A stretch of DNA of 64,000 nt from an uncultured Collinsella sp. GTDB lineage: Bacteria; Actinomycetota; Coriobacteriia; Coriobacteriales; Coriobacteriaceae. Positions within the stretch are counted from its first letter, which is position 1; each line of letters opens with the position of its first letter. Position numbers and translations under genes: made by a program. The stretch lies in NCBI GenBank assembly GCA_902470695.1, contig CABRHH010000009.1, positions 1 to 64,000 on the forward strand, in the 5' to 3' direction. Positions 1-9,533 of the stretch are shown piece after piece. The notes under the pieces were generated by a model, which was given only the letters and a program-made list of their open reading frames with translations, was not told the DNA's origin and did no database searches.

Positions 1-109
1 AGGAAGCGGCTCGGCCTGGCCGTCTAGGCCGGTCCAGGAAAACGTCCGCATCCCCAAAACGGCTCTGGATGGACAGGGGGCGAACCCCACTTCTCTGGAT
101 GGCTTGGGG

Positions 110-396
110 ACGAACCCTATTGCTGGCGGCGGCCTCAGGATGGACGAAACCCGAACCCGGAATCCCGCCGCAGCCCCCAAACGGCCTAAACCCGAACCCG
201 GGATCCGGCGGCGGTCCCCAAACGTCCGAAACCCGAACCAGGGATTCGGTGATGGCTTCTAAATGGCCAGGAGACGAACCCGGAATCCCGCTGCAGCCCC
301 CAAACGTCCGAAATCCGAACCCGGAATCCCGCCGCGGCCTCTGGATGGCTCGGGGACGAACGTGGGCCAACCGGGCCGGCTTCGTGCCAAATTAGC
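110..396. repeat. 41-bp imperfect tandem repeat array
   Basis: A unit beginning (C/A)CGAAC recurs at 110, 151, 192, 233, 274, 315 and 356, which is an exact 41-bp period over seven copies. The best conserved copies share CGAACCCGGAATCCCGC followed by CCCCAAACG. Related fragments with CTCTGGATGG occur near 64, 93 and 340. The only frame through it is repetitive and lacks features of a real protein, so I treat it as noncoding. The copies are diverged and have no unique spacers, which argues against CRISPR. The rest of 1-661 shows no other gene. A TTGACA at 414-419 has no well-placed -10 partner. Confidence 0.75.
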
Positions 397-661
397 CTTG
401 TTTCTTGAAGTTTTTTGACAGTGCGCAAGGCTGCGGGCGGGCAAACGCATAGTATAGGCATGGGTGAGCGAACGCCGGAAGCGCGGGTGTGCCCGCTGTC
501 GGTCGCACACCGAGCTCCGGGCGCACAGGCGGAACCGTGAGCATGCCGGGCGCGTATCGGGCTTCGGGCGCGCAGGCGGGGCTGTGGGTGCATCGGGGCG
601 CAAAAGCGCGCATCGAACACGCAGGCGCGCACGGCGCCGAAGACAGGGAAAGGCGAGGTAT

Positions 662-1255
662 ATGGAGGAGCAGCGGGTATCGGTTCGCATGGCTACGGAG
701 GCGGACGCGCCGGCGCTGGCGGCCATCTACGAGCCGTACGTGCGCGCCACGGCGATTACCTTCGAATACGAGCCGCCCTCGGCTGAGGACTTCGCCGCCC
801 GCATGCGTGCCATACAGCAAAACTATCCCTACGTGGTTGCCGAGCTGAGCGGTCGGCCGGTGGGTTACGCCTACGCCAGCACCTTCAAGGGTCGCCCCGC
901 CTACGACTGGGCGGTGGAGACGTCGATCTATGTGGCGCGCGGTCAAAGCGGGCACGGCATCGGCCTGGCGCTCCACGACGCGCTCGAGCGCTGCCTGCGC
1001 GCGCAGGGCATCTGCAATATGTACGCCTGCATCGCCGTGCCCGACGGCCCAGACGACGAGACACTCACGCGTAACAGCGAGCAGTTCCACGCGCATTTGG
1101 GGTATCGGCTCGTGGGGGAGTTCTTCCGCTGCGGCTACAAGGCGGGCCGCTGGTACAACATGGTGTGGATGGAGAAGATGATCGGCGAGCACTGTGCCGC
1201 GCAGCCCGCCGTGAAGCCGTTTCCGCACGTTTTGCGTGAGGGCTTCACGCTATAG
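662..1255 (+). CDS. GNAT family N-acetyltransferase (phosphinothricin acetyltransferase-like)
   Basis: This 197-residue protein fits the GNAT fold of the Pat/MnaT type, which transfers acetyl from acetyl-CoA to an amino group. The N-terminus VRMATEADAPALAAIYEPYV and the later WAVETSIYV region are typical of that subfamily. The acetyl-CoA loop is GQSGHGIGLALHDAL near residue 100, and the C-terminal GYR.VGEF..CGYK..RWYNMVWMEK stretch is also characteristic. The ATG at 662 follows AGGCGAGGT; the frame is open further upstream, but that part is compositionally unlike a protein. The gene stands alone, and the substrate (amino acid analogue, methionine sulfone or other) cannot be told. Confidence 0.85.
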   Translation: MEEQRVSVRMATEADAPALAAIYEPYVRATAITFEYEPPSAEDFAARMRAIQQNYPYVVAELSGRPVGYAYASTFKGRPAYDWAVETSIYVARGQSGHGIGLALHDALERCLRAQGICNMYACIAVPDGPDDETLTRNSEQFHAHLGYRLVGEFFRCGYKAGRWYNMVWMEKMIGEHCAAQPAVKPFPHVLREGFTL

Positions 1256-1445
1256 ATCCGGCGCAGATCGCGTGTGCCGTTCAGCTAACATGCGGTCCAC
1301 ATGCTGCGACCCTCGGTATTCAAAAGCACTTTAGTTTGATGCACTGCAAGCCCTCACCACCAAGGTGTGAATTCGCTTCACATCGTGTCGGCGCTTTAGC
1401 GTGATGGATTGAGAACCCGCTGGTCAGCGTGGTACATTGATTTCA

Positions 1446-1471
1446 ACGCGTCGGGTTCCGACGCGTCTTTT
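1446..1471 (+). terminator. Hairpin with short T run between the acetyltransferase and the EamA gene
   Basis: A perfect 9-bp stem ACGCGTCGG / CCGACGCGT with a GTT loop is followed by CTTTT. It lies 190 bp after the acetyltransferase stop and about 75 bp before the next start. It could end the upstream transcript or attenuate the downstream one. Nothing else was recognised in 1256-1546. Confidence 0.45.
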
Positions 1472-1546
1472 CGAGCGTATCGGAAGGCGTGGCCCGACGC
1501 ATGAAGTATGCGGCCCCACGCCGAGCGAGTGAAGCGGGGGTGTGCC

Positions 1547-2782
1547 ATGAACAGCAGCAATGAATTGATTCTGACCGAAGAGGGCATCCCGCTTTCCTGC
1601 GCCGGTTCCTGCCGCGCGGGCATGCGCGACCCGCGTGCGTCTGCGGCTGTCCGCGATCTGCGCGAGCAGCTGGGTCAGCTGCTGCGCTCCGTGCGCCTGG
1701 ATGGCGGGCGCGATATCGATCCGGCGGAGGAAAAGCTCGCCGAGCATGAGCTCGACGAGCTGCTCGGTCCCGACTCTCCGGTTCCCAGCGAAGACCGCCT
1801 GCCCGCGCGCGGCCGTCGCGGCGCCGGCGCGCGTTCGCCGCTGTTCTGGAAGGTGCTGCTGGTGGCGGCTGCCCTCATCTGGGGGTCCTCGACCTTCATC
1901 ATGAAGGACACCTTGAACGTGCTTCCCACGTTTTTGCTGCTCACCGCCCGCTTCCTGCCCGCGGCCCTCATCATGCTCATCCTGTTCCCCCAGCGGATTC
2001 GCCGACACTTCAACAAGCGCAACCTGGTGGTGGGCGCTGGCATGGGTGTGGTCATGTGGGCTGCCTACGGCCTGCAGACGCTGGGTTTGAACGAGACGAC
2101 CGCCGGCAAGAGCGCTTTTCTGACGGGTACCTACTGCATCCTGGTGCCCTTCTTCAGCTACCTCATCGCCCGCGAGCGCCTGACGCGCTTCAACGTGGGC
2201 GCGGCGGTGCTGTGCCTGGGTGGCATCGCGTTGGTGGCGCTTGATAACTTTACCATGGGTATCGGCGACGCCCTCACGCTGGCGGCGGCGTGCTTCTATG
2301 CGCTGCAGATGTCGATCGTGTCCAAGTACGGGCGCAATCTTGACGTGAACGTCATCACGTTCTGGATGTTCCTGTCGATGGGCATCCTCAGCGCGCTGAC
2401 CTCCGCACTCACCGAGGTGCAACCGCCGATGGCGGTGTGGAACACGCAGGTGCTGGGTGTGCTGGCGTTCTTGTCGGTGGTGTGCACCTGCGGATGCCTG
2501 CTCGTGCAGAACCTGGCGCTCGCTCACGTTCCGCCGGCGACCGGCTCGCTGCTGCTGTCGCTTGAGTCCCCGTCGGGCGTGATGTTCTCGGTGGCGTTTG
2601 CCGGCGAGGTCGTCACCGGCCGCCTGCTTGCCGGCTTCGCCCTGATCTTCGTCTCCATCGTACTGTCCGAGACGCATTTCAGCTTCCTGCGCTCCTGGCT
2701 GCCGAAGCGCGCCGCTCGTCCCGTCTGCCGCACGGAAGGTCTTGATGTGGATATCGAGGGAATCGAGGCCGATCTGGCATAG
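1547..2782 (+). CDS. EamA/DMT-superfamily transporter with long N-terminal extension
   Basis: This is a 411-residue integral membrane protein. From about residue 100 it has the ten-helix drug/metabolite transporter pattern, beginning FWKVLLVAAALIWGSSTFIM and with a second EamA repeat after residue 240. Proteins of this family export or import small metabolites, and the substrate cannot be predicted. About 100 charged residues precede the first helix, whereas family members are usually near 300 residues, so this copy carries an extra cytoplasmic domain of unknown role. The ATG at 1547 follows a GGGGGTG. An in-frame ATG 39 bases upstream is possible. Confidence 0.85.
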   Translation: MNSSNELILTEEGIPLSCAGSCRAGMRDPRASAAVRDLREQLGQLLRSVRLDGGRDIDPAEEKLAEHELDELLGPDSPVPSEDRLPARGRRGAGARSPLFWKVLLVAAALIWGSSTFIMKDTLNVLPTFLLLTARFLPAALIMLILFPQRIRRHFNKRNLVVGAGMGVVMWAAYGLQTLGLNETTAGKSAFLTGTYCILVPFFSYLIARERLTRFNVGAAVLCLGGIALVALDNFTMGIGDALTLAAACFYALQMSIVSKYGRNLDVNVITFWMFLSMGILSALTSALTEVQPPMAVWNTQVLGVLAFLSVVCTCGCLLVQNLALAHVPPATGSLLLSLESPSGVMFSVAFAGEVVTGRLLAGFALIFVSIVLSETHFSFLRSWLPKRAARPVCRTEGLDVDIEGIEADLA

Positions 2783-2988
2783 GCGCAGGTGCACGGTTGC
2801 CCCTACCTGTGGCGTTCGCGCCCGTCCCCGAGCGCATGGCGGCATCGGTGCAGATGCCGGCGCAATCGGGGCGGGCGCGGCCCGGAAGGGTGCGCCCCGC
2901 GTCGCCCGCGTCCTGCGCCCCCGTGCTGTCGGGTTCCGGAGTATGATGGACTGCGCTCGGTTGGCGGCGCGGGAAGGAGCGCAACACG

Positions 2989-4968
2989 ATGGATGAACAC
3001 GGTGCGCTCGAAACGCTGCGTCGCTACTTCGGGTACAGCTCATTTCGGCCCGGTCAGGACCGCATGGTCGAGGCGATCCTGGCCGGGCGCGATGCCCTGG
3101 GCGTCATGCCCACCGGCGCCGGCAAATCCATCTGCTATCAGGTGCCCGCGCTCATGCTGCCTGGCATCACGTTCGTGGTTTCCCCGCTGGTCTCCCTGAT
3201 GGGGGACCAGGTGCGCGCCTTGAAAGAGGCGGGTGCCCGCCCGAGCTACCTCAACTCGTCGCTCACGCCCGGCCAGCAGAACACGGTGCTGCGCCGGGCG
3301 GCCGATGGCTGGTACCAAATTATGTACGTGGCGCCGGAGCGCCTGGCCGACCCGCGTTTCTTGGCGTTCGCGCAGCAGGCGGCGGGCCCGGACGGCATCG
3401 GCGTGCCGCTCGTGGCGGTGGACGAGGCGCACTGCGTGTCCCAATGGGGCCAGGATTTCCGCCCTTCATACCTGCAGATCGCCGATTTCATCGAGGCGCT
3501 TCCCGCGCGCCCGGTGGTGGCGGCCTTTACGGCCACGGCAACCGATCGCGTGCGGACCGATATTGCCGACATGCTCAAGCTCGATGACCCGCAGACCGTG
3601 GTGACGGGGTTCGATCGCACGAACCTGTCGTTCGGCGTCGAGGAGCTGGGCGATAAGGCCAAGGCTCGCTGGATCGTAGAATATGCCGCCGCGCATCCGG
3701 ATGAGAGCGGCATCGTGTACGCCGCCACGCGCAAGGCCGTGGATGCGCTCGCCTACGACCTGGGCCGGGCGCTCGAACCGCAGGGGATTCGCGTGGCGCG
3801 CTATCACGCGGGCATGAGCGCAGATGACCGCGCGGCGAACCAGGCGGCGTTCATCGACGACACCGCACCGCTTATGGTTGCCACCAACGCGTTCGGCATG
3901 GGCATCGACAAACCGAACGTTCGTTACGTGATCCACCATAACGTGCCGGAGAGCATCGAGGCCTACTATCAGGAGGCGGGGCGCGCCGGCCGCGACGGGG
4001 ACCCGGCGAGCTGTTTTCTGCTGTGGAACGGCAACGATTTCCGTCTGCGACGGTTCTTCATCGAGCAGGACCCGGATGATGACGCGCTTGCCCCCGAGGA
4101 ACGGGATCGCGCGCGGCAGAACCGGTATCGCCTGCTTGCCCAGATGGAGGGCTACTGTCAGACTACGGGCTGTCTGCGCGAGTATATCCTGCGCTACTTT
4201 GGCGATGAGGTCGCGTTGGGTGCGGCCGGCGCCGCCGGGGCGGCATGTGGCCAGAACGGGGCTGCGGGTGCGCCTGCGGCAGGATGCGGCAACTGCTCAA
4301 ACTGCCTGACGTCGTTCGAGGTGGAGGACGTGACGCGCATCGCACGCGAGGCGCTGCAGCTGGTGCGCCTGGTTGACGGGCGCTTCGGCAAGGCGCTCGT
4401 GGCCGATGCGCTGCATGGGGCGCACACCGAGCGCATCCGGCAATGTCGCCTGGATGCTATCGCGGGGTATGCCGCGCTTGCCGATGAGCCCACGGTGCGC
4501 ATCAAAGAGGTTGTCGACCAGCTTATTGGGCGCGGGTATCTGGTGCAGAGCCAGGGGCAGTACCCGTGCGTGGGCCTGGGCCCGCGCGCGCAGGAGGGCT
4601 TGGGGGACGCGGCGGACGCCTTCGCGTTCACGATCAAGCGCCGTGCGTCGAAGCGCGCCGGCGGTGCGCCCGCCCGCCGCGCCGTCGATTTGGTGCGGCA
4701 GGAGGCCGCCCTCGATGCGCGCCCGCGCGTGGGTGACGACGTGGAGCTGTTCGCGCGCCTGCGCGAGCTGCGGCGCGAGCTGGCAGCCGAGCGCGAGGTG
4801 CCGCCCTATATCGTGGCGAGCGATGCGACCCTGCGCGGCGTGTGCCGTCGCAGGCCGACGAGCCGCTCGGAGCTGCTGGAGGTCTCGGGTATCGGCGAGA
4901 AGAAGGCCGACGAGTTCGGGGAGGCGTTCCTGAGCGCGGTGGCGGCGTTCGAGGACGAGCAACGCTAG
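2989..4968 (+). CDS. recQ: ATP-dependent DNA helicase RecQ
   Basis: This 659-residue SF2 helicase unwinds DNA 3'-5' in recombination and fork repair. Walker A (PTGAGKS) is near residue 42, the DEAH box (VDEAHCVSQWGQDFRP) near 145, and motif VI lies in QEAGRAGRDG. The RecQ-Ct zinc cysteines are in CQTTGCLREYILRYFGD and CGNCSNC. An HRDC-like domain covers about residues 585-655. An Ala/Gly-rich insert of about 25 residues separates the second and third zinc cysteines and probably forms a loop. The start follows GGAAGGAG, and a TATGAT at 2942-2947 may be its -10 element. Confidence 0.95.
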   Translation: MDEHGALETLRRYFGYSSFRPGQDRMVEAILAGRDALGVMPTGAGKSICYQVPALMLPGITFVVSPLVSLMGDQVRALKEAGARPSYLNSSLTPGQQNTVLRRAADGWYQIMYVAPERLADPRFLAFAQQAAGPDGIGVPLVAVDEAHCVSQWGQDFRPSYLQIADFIEALPARPVVAAFTATATDRVRTDIADMLKLDDPQTVVTGFDRTNLSFGVEELGDKAKARWIVEYAAAHPDESGIVYAATRKAVDALAYDLGRALEPQGIRVARYHAGMSADDRAANQAAFIDDTAPLMVATNAFGMGIDKPNVRYVIHHNVPESIEAYYQEAGRAGRDGDPASCFLLWNGNDFRLRRFFIEQDPDDDALAPEERDRARQNRYRLLAQMEGYCQTTGCLREYILRYFGDEVALGAAGAAGAACGQNGAAGAPAAGCGNCSNCLTSFEVEDVTRIAREALQLVRLVDGRFGKALVADALHGAHTERIRQCRLDAIAGYAALADEPTVRIKEVVDQLIGRGYLVQSQGQYPCVGLGPRAQEGLGDAADAFAFTIKRRASKRAGGAPARRAVDLVRQEAALDARPRVGDDVELFARLRELRRELAAEREVPPYIVASDATLRGVCRRRPTSRSELLEVSGIGEKKADEFGEAFLSAVAAFEDEQR

Positions 4969-5397
4969 GCGCGCTCGGCAGCGGGCGGTGCGCTCGCCGG
5001 ACACTTCAGCGCCCACCGGCACGGCGTTGACCGCTGATGCTGCGATGCCTGCCGGCACAGGCGCTTTTCGGTGTTGTGACGATGTCCTCGGCTATGTGTC
5101 TGTCTGCGTCGTTGTCCAACGTCCGCCGAGTACGTCGGCGTCCGTCGGTGCCGATGGCCGCGGGGCGGCGCGCCGCGCTGGCGTTGACAACCGCAGGCTG
5201 GTTGAGCGGGGGCATTTTATGCATATGATTTGCAGCGTGCGTGAGATTTGATTGCATGCGGTGACTGGACCTGCGGCATTGCCCGCAACCGCTCACCGGC
5301 TGTTTTACTACCGTTCGCCTATTGGATAAAACGATATACCGGCGACGCCTTATACACTGTTGAATTTAGTCTTGCATGCACGATGGAAGGAGAATGC
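4969..5397. other. 429-bp intergenic region upstream of the GH84 gene
   Basis: No convincing gene or known RNA is seen here. The region contains a TTGACA at 5184-5189 and a TATACA at 5351-5356 that are too far apart to form one promoter. The last 120 bp are clearly more AT-rich than the surroundings, as expected for the promoter and leader of the GH84 gene. Confidence 0.4.
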
Positions 5398-8300
5398 ATG
5401 AAAGCACGATGTGTATTGAGGCGAGGGGTCGCTTCCGTTGCGGCCGCTGCGGCGTTCGTGACCCTCGCCGCGCTGCCGGCACGCGCCGAAGCGGCACCTC
5501 AGCTTATTCCGGTTCCCAAGAGCGTGACGTACCAGGAGGGTACGCTCAGCCTGGGCGCGGTTGAGCTGGTGGGCACCGATGTGGCCGATGCCGATGCGGT
5601 GCGCGTGGTCAAGGGGCTGCTTGCCGACGCGGGCGCAACTGTGACCGAGCGCACGGCTGCCGCAGGTGCCACGCCCGGCGCCACGGCCCTGTACCTGTCC
5701 GAGGCCGACGACGTCTGCGCCGCCCGCGACGCGGCTGCCGCAAGCATGCAGCTCGCCGACGCCTCAAAGCTCAAGGCAGAAGGCTATGTTCTGGGCGTTG
5801 ACCCGGCGGCCAAGGCCGTGGTCCTTACCGGACGCGACGGCGACGGCACCTTCTACGCTGCGCAAACGCTTGCCCAGCTCATCGAGGGCGCAAACCTGCC
5901 GGCTGCGCGCATCGCCGACGAGCCGCATCTGACGGTCCGCGGCACCATCGAGGGGTTTTATGCGCACGGCCAGGAGGACTGGTCGTGGGATGACCGCATG
6001 GAGCAGGTGCGCTTCTATGGGCAGACCAAGATGAACACCTATATCTACGCCCCGAAGGAGGATCCGTACCATCGCGATCACTGGCGCGATCCGTACCCGG
6101 CCGACCAGATGGACAAGATGCGCGCTCTCATCCAGGAAGCCGCGCGCAACAAGGTGGACTTCGTGTTCGCGCTGTCCCCGGGTAACACGATCAACCTCAC
6201 AAGCGACGCGGACTTCCAGGCGCTCACGAGCAAGTGCCAGACGATGTATGACGAGGGCGTGCGCCACTTCGCCATCTTCTTCGACGATATCAAGAACAAG
6301 GACGGCGTGGGCCAAGCCGAGCTTCTGAACCGGTTCAACGCCGAGTTCATCAAAAAGCAGACCGAGGCCTGCACGCTGGTGACGGTGCCTACCGAGTACG
6401 ACTCCAACGCCATGTCGCTCGGCGATTCGCTCAAGGAGTACACGGAGGACTTCTCGGCAACGATTGATGAGGACATCGAGGTGCTCTGGACGGGCAGCTC
6501 GGTGGTCCCCGACTCGATTAAGGCCTCGGACGCCGAGTTCATCACCAATGTGTACGGCGACAGCGCCGGTATCTGGTGGAACTACCCCACGAACGACTAC
6601 CAGCTCAACAAGCTTGCGATGGGGCCGATCTACGGTATCGACAAGCAGGTGTTCGACGACATCGACTACTTCGTGATGAACCCCATGGGCCGCGCGAGCC
6701 TCTCCCGCGTTACGCTGGCCACAGGTGCCGACCTCTCGTGGAACACCGCTGCCTACGATGACGAGGCGTCGCTGAAGGCCTCGTGCGCGCTGAGCTACCC
6801 CGACCTTGCGGACAGCGTCTATGCGCTCGCCATCAACTCCTCGCAGGTGTTCGGCAGCTCGTTCTCCTGCGGCCGCCCCGATGCGCCCGAGATGCGCGCG
6901 CACGCCGACGCGGTGCTGAAGGCCGTGGCGAGCTCGGACGATCCGGCGAACGACCCGGCCGTGGCGGCCCTGCGTGCCGACATGCAGTCGCTGATCGACG
7001 CCTCCGCCGCGCTCAAGGACGGTGACTTCGACGCCGTCTCCGCATTCACGGCCAAGCTCGGCCAGGTGGGCCGCGCGGGCAACCGCGCCATCGACCTGCT
7101 GCTGGCAAAGGCCGCCGGCAGCACCGCCGAGGTCGAGGCCATTACCGCCGAGCTGACCGGCACGCTGTCGCAACTCAAGAGCGGCAAGCTGGTGTCCGAC
7201 CGCTGCCTGGTGTATTTCGTCGAGGATGCCCTGGCCTACGAGACGGCTCCCACGGCGGGCTTCGAGGTCGCCTCCTCGCTCGTACAGAAGGGCACCGAGG
7301 TCACGTTCCATAACACGAGCTCGGTGTCGGCCGTTACGTACGAGTGGACCTTCCCGGGTGCTACGACCCTGCACTCCCATGAGGCGGAGCCCACGGTGGT
7401 CTACGCCAAACCCGGCCGCTACGATGTGACCCTGACGGTCCGCAACCGCTTCGGCGAGGACTCCGTCACCAGGAAGTCTGTCATCTACGTGGTCGACGCT
7501 ATGCCCGAGACCATGGAGAACCTGGCGCTGGGCAAGAAGGCGACGGCCAACAAGATTACCAACAGCGCCGAGGGTGCGCCCAAGGCCGTTGATGGCGTGG
7601 TCCTGGGCAGCAAGTGGTGCGCCGAGGGCAACGGCGGCCACAACCTCACCGTTGACCTGGGTGCGGTCTACACCCTGTCGAGCTTCCGCGTGCAGCACGC
7701 CGAGGCTGGCGGCGAGGGCATGAGCGCCAACACGCGCGCCTTCACCATCTCGGTGAGCGAGGACGGCCAGAAGTTCACCGAGGTCGTCAACGTGGACGAC
7801 AACACGCAGGCCATCAGCACGCATGCCATCACGCCGACGGCCGGGCGCTATGTGCGCCTGGATGTGGAGCAGTCCGTGCAGCCCGGTACGCAGTGGCCGG
7901 CAACGCGCATCTTCGAGTTCGAGGCTTACGGCATTACCGGCGACGTGTCCGACCTGCCCGAGTACGTGGCGCCGAAGGACCAGGAGCTCGCCGATGCCCT
8001 GGAGGATGCCGCCAAGCTGGATAGCGCTTCCTATACCGCCGACAGCTGGGCTGCCTTCGAGGCCGCTCGCGATGCTGCCCGCGCGCTGATGGAGCGCGGC
8101 GACAAGACGCAGGACGAGGTGGACGCTGCGCTCGCGGCGCTTGAGCAGGCCCGTGCCGCACTGGTGGAGGCCGCGGACGGCACCCCGCTGATTCCGCTTG
8201 AGCCCTCGACGCCCGTCGATCCCGGGAAGCCCGAACAGCCGGAGCAGCCCGAACAGCCCGAGAAGCCCATGCCGGGCGCGGGTGAGGACGGTGGCGCCAA

Positions 8301-8463
8301 GCCGAGCGCGCCGAGCGCCAAGCCCCAGCGTCCGGCCGCCAAGCCAAACGGCGCGCTGCCCGCAACCGGCGACGCCTCGACAGTCGCCGTCGCGGCTGCC
8401 GGCGCTGCGGCGGTGGCGGCGCTGGGTGCTGCCACCGTGGTTCGTAAGCGTTCGAGCCGCTAG
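5398..8463 (+). CDS. Cell-wall-anchored GH84 beta-N-acetylglucosaminidase with PKD, CBM32 and FIVAR modules
   Basis: This is a 1021-residue secreted enzyme that should remove terminal beta-GlcNAc from mucin or other glycoconjugates at the cell surface. It has a signal peptide (1-31), an N-terminal glycosidase accessory domain, and a GH84 catalytic domain from about 178 (VRGTIEGFYAHGQEDWSWDD). The catalytic Asp pair is D296-D297 in FFDDI, nearly the numbering of clostridial NagJ. Then come a PKD domain (about 619-700), a discoidin/CBM32 domain (708-850), a FIVAR-like helical module (863-925), a Pro-rich linker, and LPATGD (987-992) with a hydrophobic helix and a basic tail. The ATG follows GAAGGAG. 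It may be sorted by sortase and work with gut-glycan catabolism. Confidence 0.93.
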   Translation: MKARCVLRRGVASVAAAAAFVTLAALPARAEAAPQLIPVPKSVTYQEGTLSLGAVELVGTDVADADAVRVVKGLLADAGATVTERTAAAGATPGATALYLSEADDVCAARDAAAASMQLADASKLKAEGYVLGVDPAAKAVVLTGRDGDGTFYAAQTLAQLIEGANLPAARIADEPHLTVRGTIEGFYAHGQEDWSWDDRMEQVRFYGQTKMNTYIYAPKEDPYHRDHWRDPYPADQMDKMRALIQEAARNKVDFVFALSPGNTINLTSDADFQALTSKCQTMYDEGVRHFAIFFDDIKNKDGVGQAELLNRFNAEFIKKQTEACTLVTVPTEYDSNAMSLGDSLKEYTEDFSATIDEDIEVLWTGSSVVPDSIKASDAEFITNVYGDSAGIWWNYPTNDYQLNKLAMGPIYGIDKQVFDDIDYFVMNPMGRASLSRVTLATGADLSWNTAAYDDEASLKASCALSYPDLADSVYALAINSSQVFGSSFSCGRPDAPEMRAHADAVLKAVASSDDPANDPAVAALRADMQSLIDASAALKDGDFDAVSAFTAKLGQVGRAGNRAIDLLLAKAAGSTAEVEAITAELTGTLSQLKSGKLVSDRCLVYFVEDALAYETAPTAGFEVASSLVQKGTEVTFHNTSSVSAVTYEWTFPGATTLHSHEAEPTVVYAKPGRYDVTLTVRNRFGEDSVTRKSVIYVVDAMPETMENLALGKKATANKITNSAEGAPKAVDGVVLGSKWCAEGNGGHNLTVDLGAVYTLSSFRVQHAEAGGEGMSANTRAFTISVSEDGQKFTEVVNVDDNTQAISTHAITPTAGRYVRLDVEQSVQPGTQWPATRIFEFEAYGITGDVSDLPEYVAPKDQELADALEDAAKLDSASYTADSWAAFEAARDAARALMERGDKTQDEVDAALAALEQARAALVEAADGTPLIPLEPSTPVDPGKPEQPEQPEQPEKPMPGAGEDGGAKPSAPSAKPQRPAAKPNGALPATGDASTVAVAAAGAAAVAALGAATVVRKRSSR

Positions 8464-8493
8464 GTTCGGGGCGATTCCCCCTGCGATGACGAG

Positions 8494-8522
8494 AAGGGCG
8501 GGCCTGCGGGCTCGCCCTTTTT
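8494..8522 (+). terminator. Rho-independent terminator after the GH84 gene
   Basis: A GC-rich stem formed by AGGGCGGGCC and GGGCTCGCCC is followed by six T residues, about 30 bp past the GH84 stop and upstream of metA. Confidence 0.8.
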
Positions 8523-8571
8523 CATGCGGTGCTTGTCGTACTATGGTGAGAACCCGAAAGGAGCCGCCGCC

Positions 8572-9495
8572 ATGCCCATCCGCATACCCGACGCCCTGCC
8601 CGCCACCGCGGCGCTGGAGCGCGAGAACATCTTCGTCATGACGGAGTTTCGCGCGCTGCACCAGGACATCCGTCCGCTGCGCGTGCTGATTTTGAACCTC
8701 ATGCCCACCAAGATCGCCACCGAGACGCAGATCATGCGCAAGCTGGCGAACACGCCGCTGCAGATTGAGGTGGAGCTGCTGCGAACGCGCAGCCATGAGG
8801 CGCGCCATGTGTCGGCCGAGCACCTGGCAACGTTTTACCGAACCTTCGATGAGGTGCGCACACAGCATTTCGACGGCCTGATCATCACAGGCGCGCCGGT
8901 GGAGCGCTTGGAGTTCGAGCAGGTGGATTACTGGGACGAGCTCGTGCAGATCATGGCGTGGTCGACCACGAACGTGCATTCCACGTTACATATCTGCTGG
9001 GGCGCCCAGGCGGGGCTGTTCCATCATTACGGCATCGAGAAGCATGAGCTTGCCGCCAAGCTCTCTGGCGTGTACGAGCACGTGCTGGAGCGCCGCGATT
9101 CCCCGCTGGTGCGCGGCTTCGACGACCGCTTCTGGGCGGTCCACTCGCGCTATACGGGGGTGGACGAGGAGGCGGTGCGCGCTTGCCCGGAGCTCGAGGT
9201 GGTGGCGTCATCTGCCGAAGCGGGCCTGTATGTGGTGAAGAGCGCCGACAGCCGGCGGTTCTTCGTGTTCGGCCATCCCGAATACGATGCGGATACGCTC
9301 AAGCTCGAGTACGAGCGCGACGTGGCGGCGGGCATTTTGCCGGAGGTACCGGTGAACTACTTCCCGCATGACGACCCGGCTCAGGCACCGCGGTGCTGTT
9401 GGCGCGCGCAGGCACAGCTGCTTTACACAAACTGGCTGAACTATTACGTGTACCAAACCACGCCGTATGACGTGACTTGCGCTGGTGAGCACTGA
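8572..9495 (+). CDS. metA: Homoserine O-acetyltransferase MetA (MetAA type)
   Basis: This 307-residue enzyme activates homoserine with an acyl-CoA, the first committed step of methionine synthesis. The key residues keep family numbering: nucleophile C142 in HICWGAQAG, H235 and E237 in FGHPEYD. Position 111 is Glu (TGAPVE), which in this family goes with acetyl-CoA rather than succinyl-CoA, the latter being linked to Gly111 in E. coli. The start follows AAAGGAG, and TACTAT at 8539-8544 could be the -10 box. No SAM riboswitch is visible in the short leader. Confidence 0.95.
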   Translation: MPIRIPDALPATAALERENIFVMTEFRALHQDIRPLRVLILNLMPTKIATETQIMRKLANTPLQIEVELLRTRSHEARHVSAEHLATFYRTFDEVRTQHFDGLIITGAPVERLEFEQVDYWDELVQIMAWSTTNVHSTLHICWGAQAGLFHHYGIEKHELAAKLSGVYEHVLERRDSPLVRGFDDRFWAVHSRYTGVDEEAVRACPELEVVASSAEAGLYVVKSADSRRFFVFGHPEYDADTLKLEYERDVAAGILPEVPVNYFPHDDPAQAPRCCWRAQAQLLYTNWLNYYVYQTTPYDVTCAGEH

Positions 9496-9533
9496 GCCGA
9501 GCGGAGGCGCGGCGAGCTGGCAGACGGCGCGCG

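Noticed and set aside
110..396. CRISPR array
   Set aside because: Copies are diverged and contiguous with no unique spacers, and no cas genes are present.
8464..8571. SAM riboswitch before metA
   Set aside because: The region between the terminator and the start is too short and lacks the conserved core.
5764..8979. A 1071-codon reverse frame opposite the GH84 gene
   Set aside because: It is a GC-skew shadow of a clear forward gene, with His/Arg-rich composition, no start signal and no motif.
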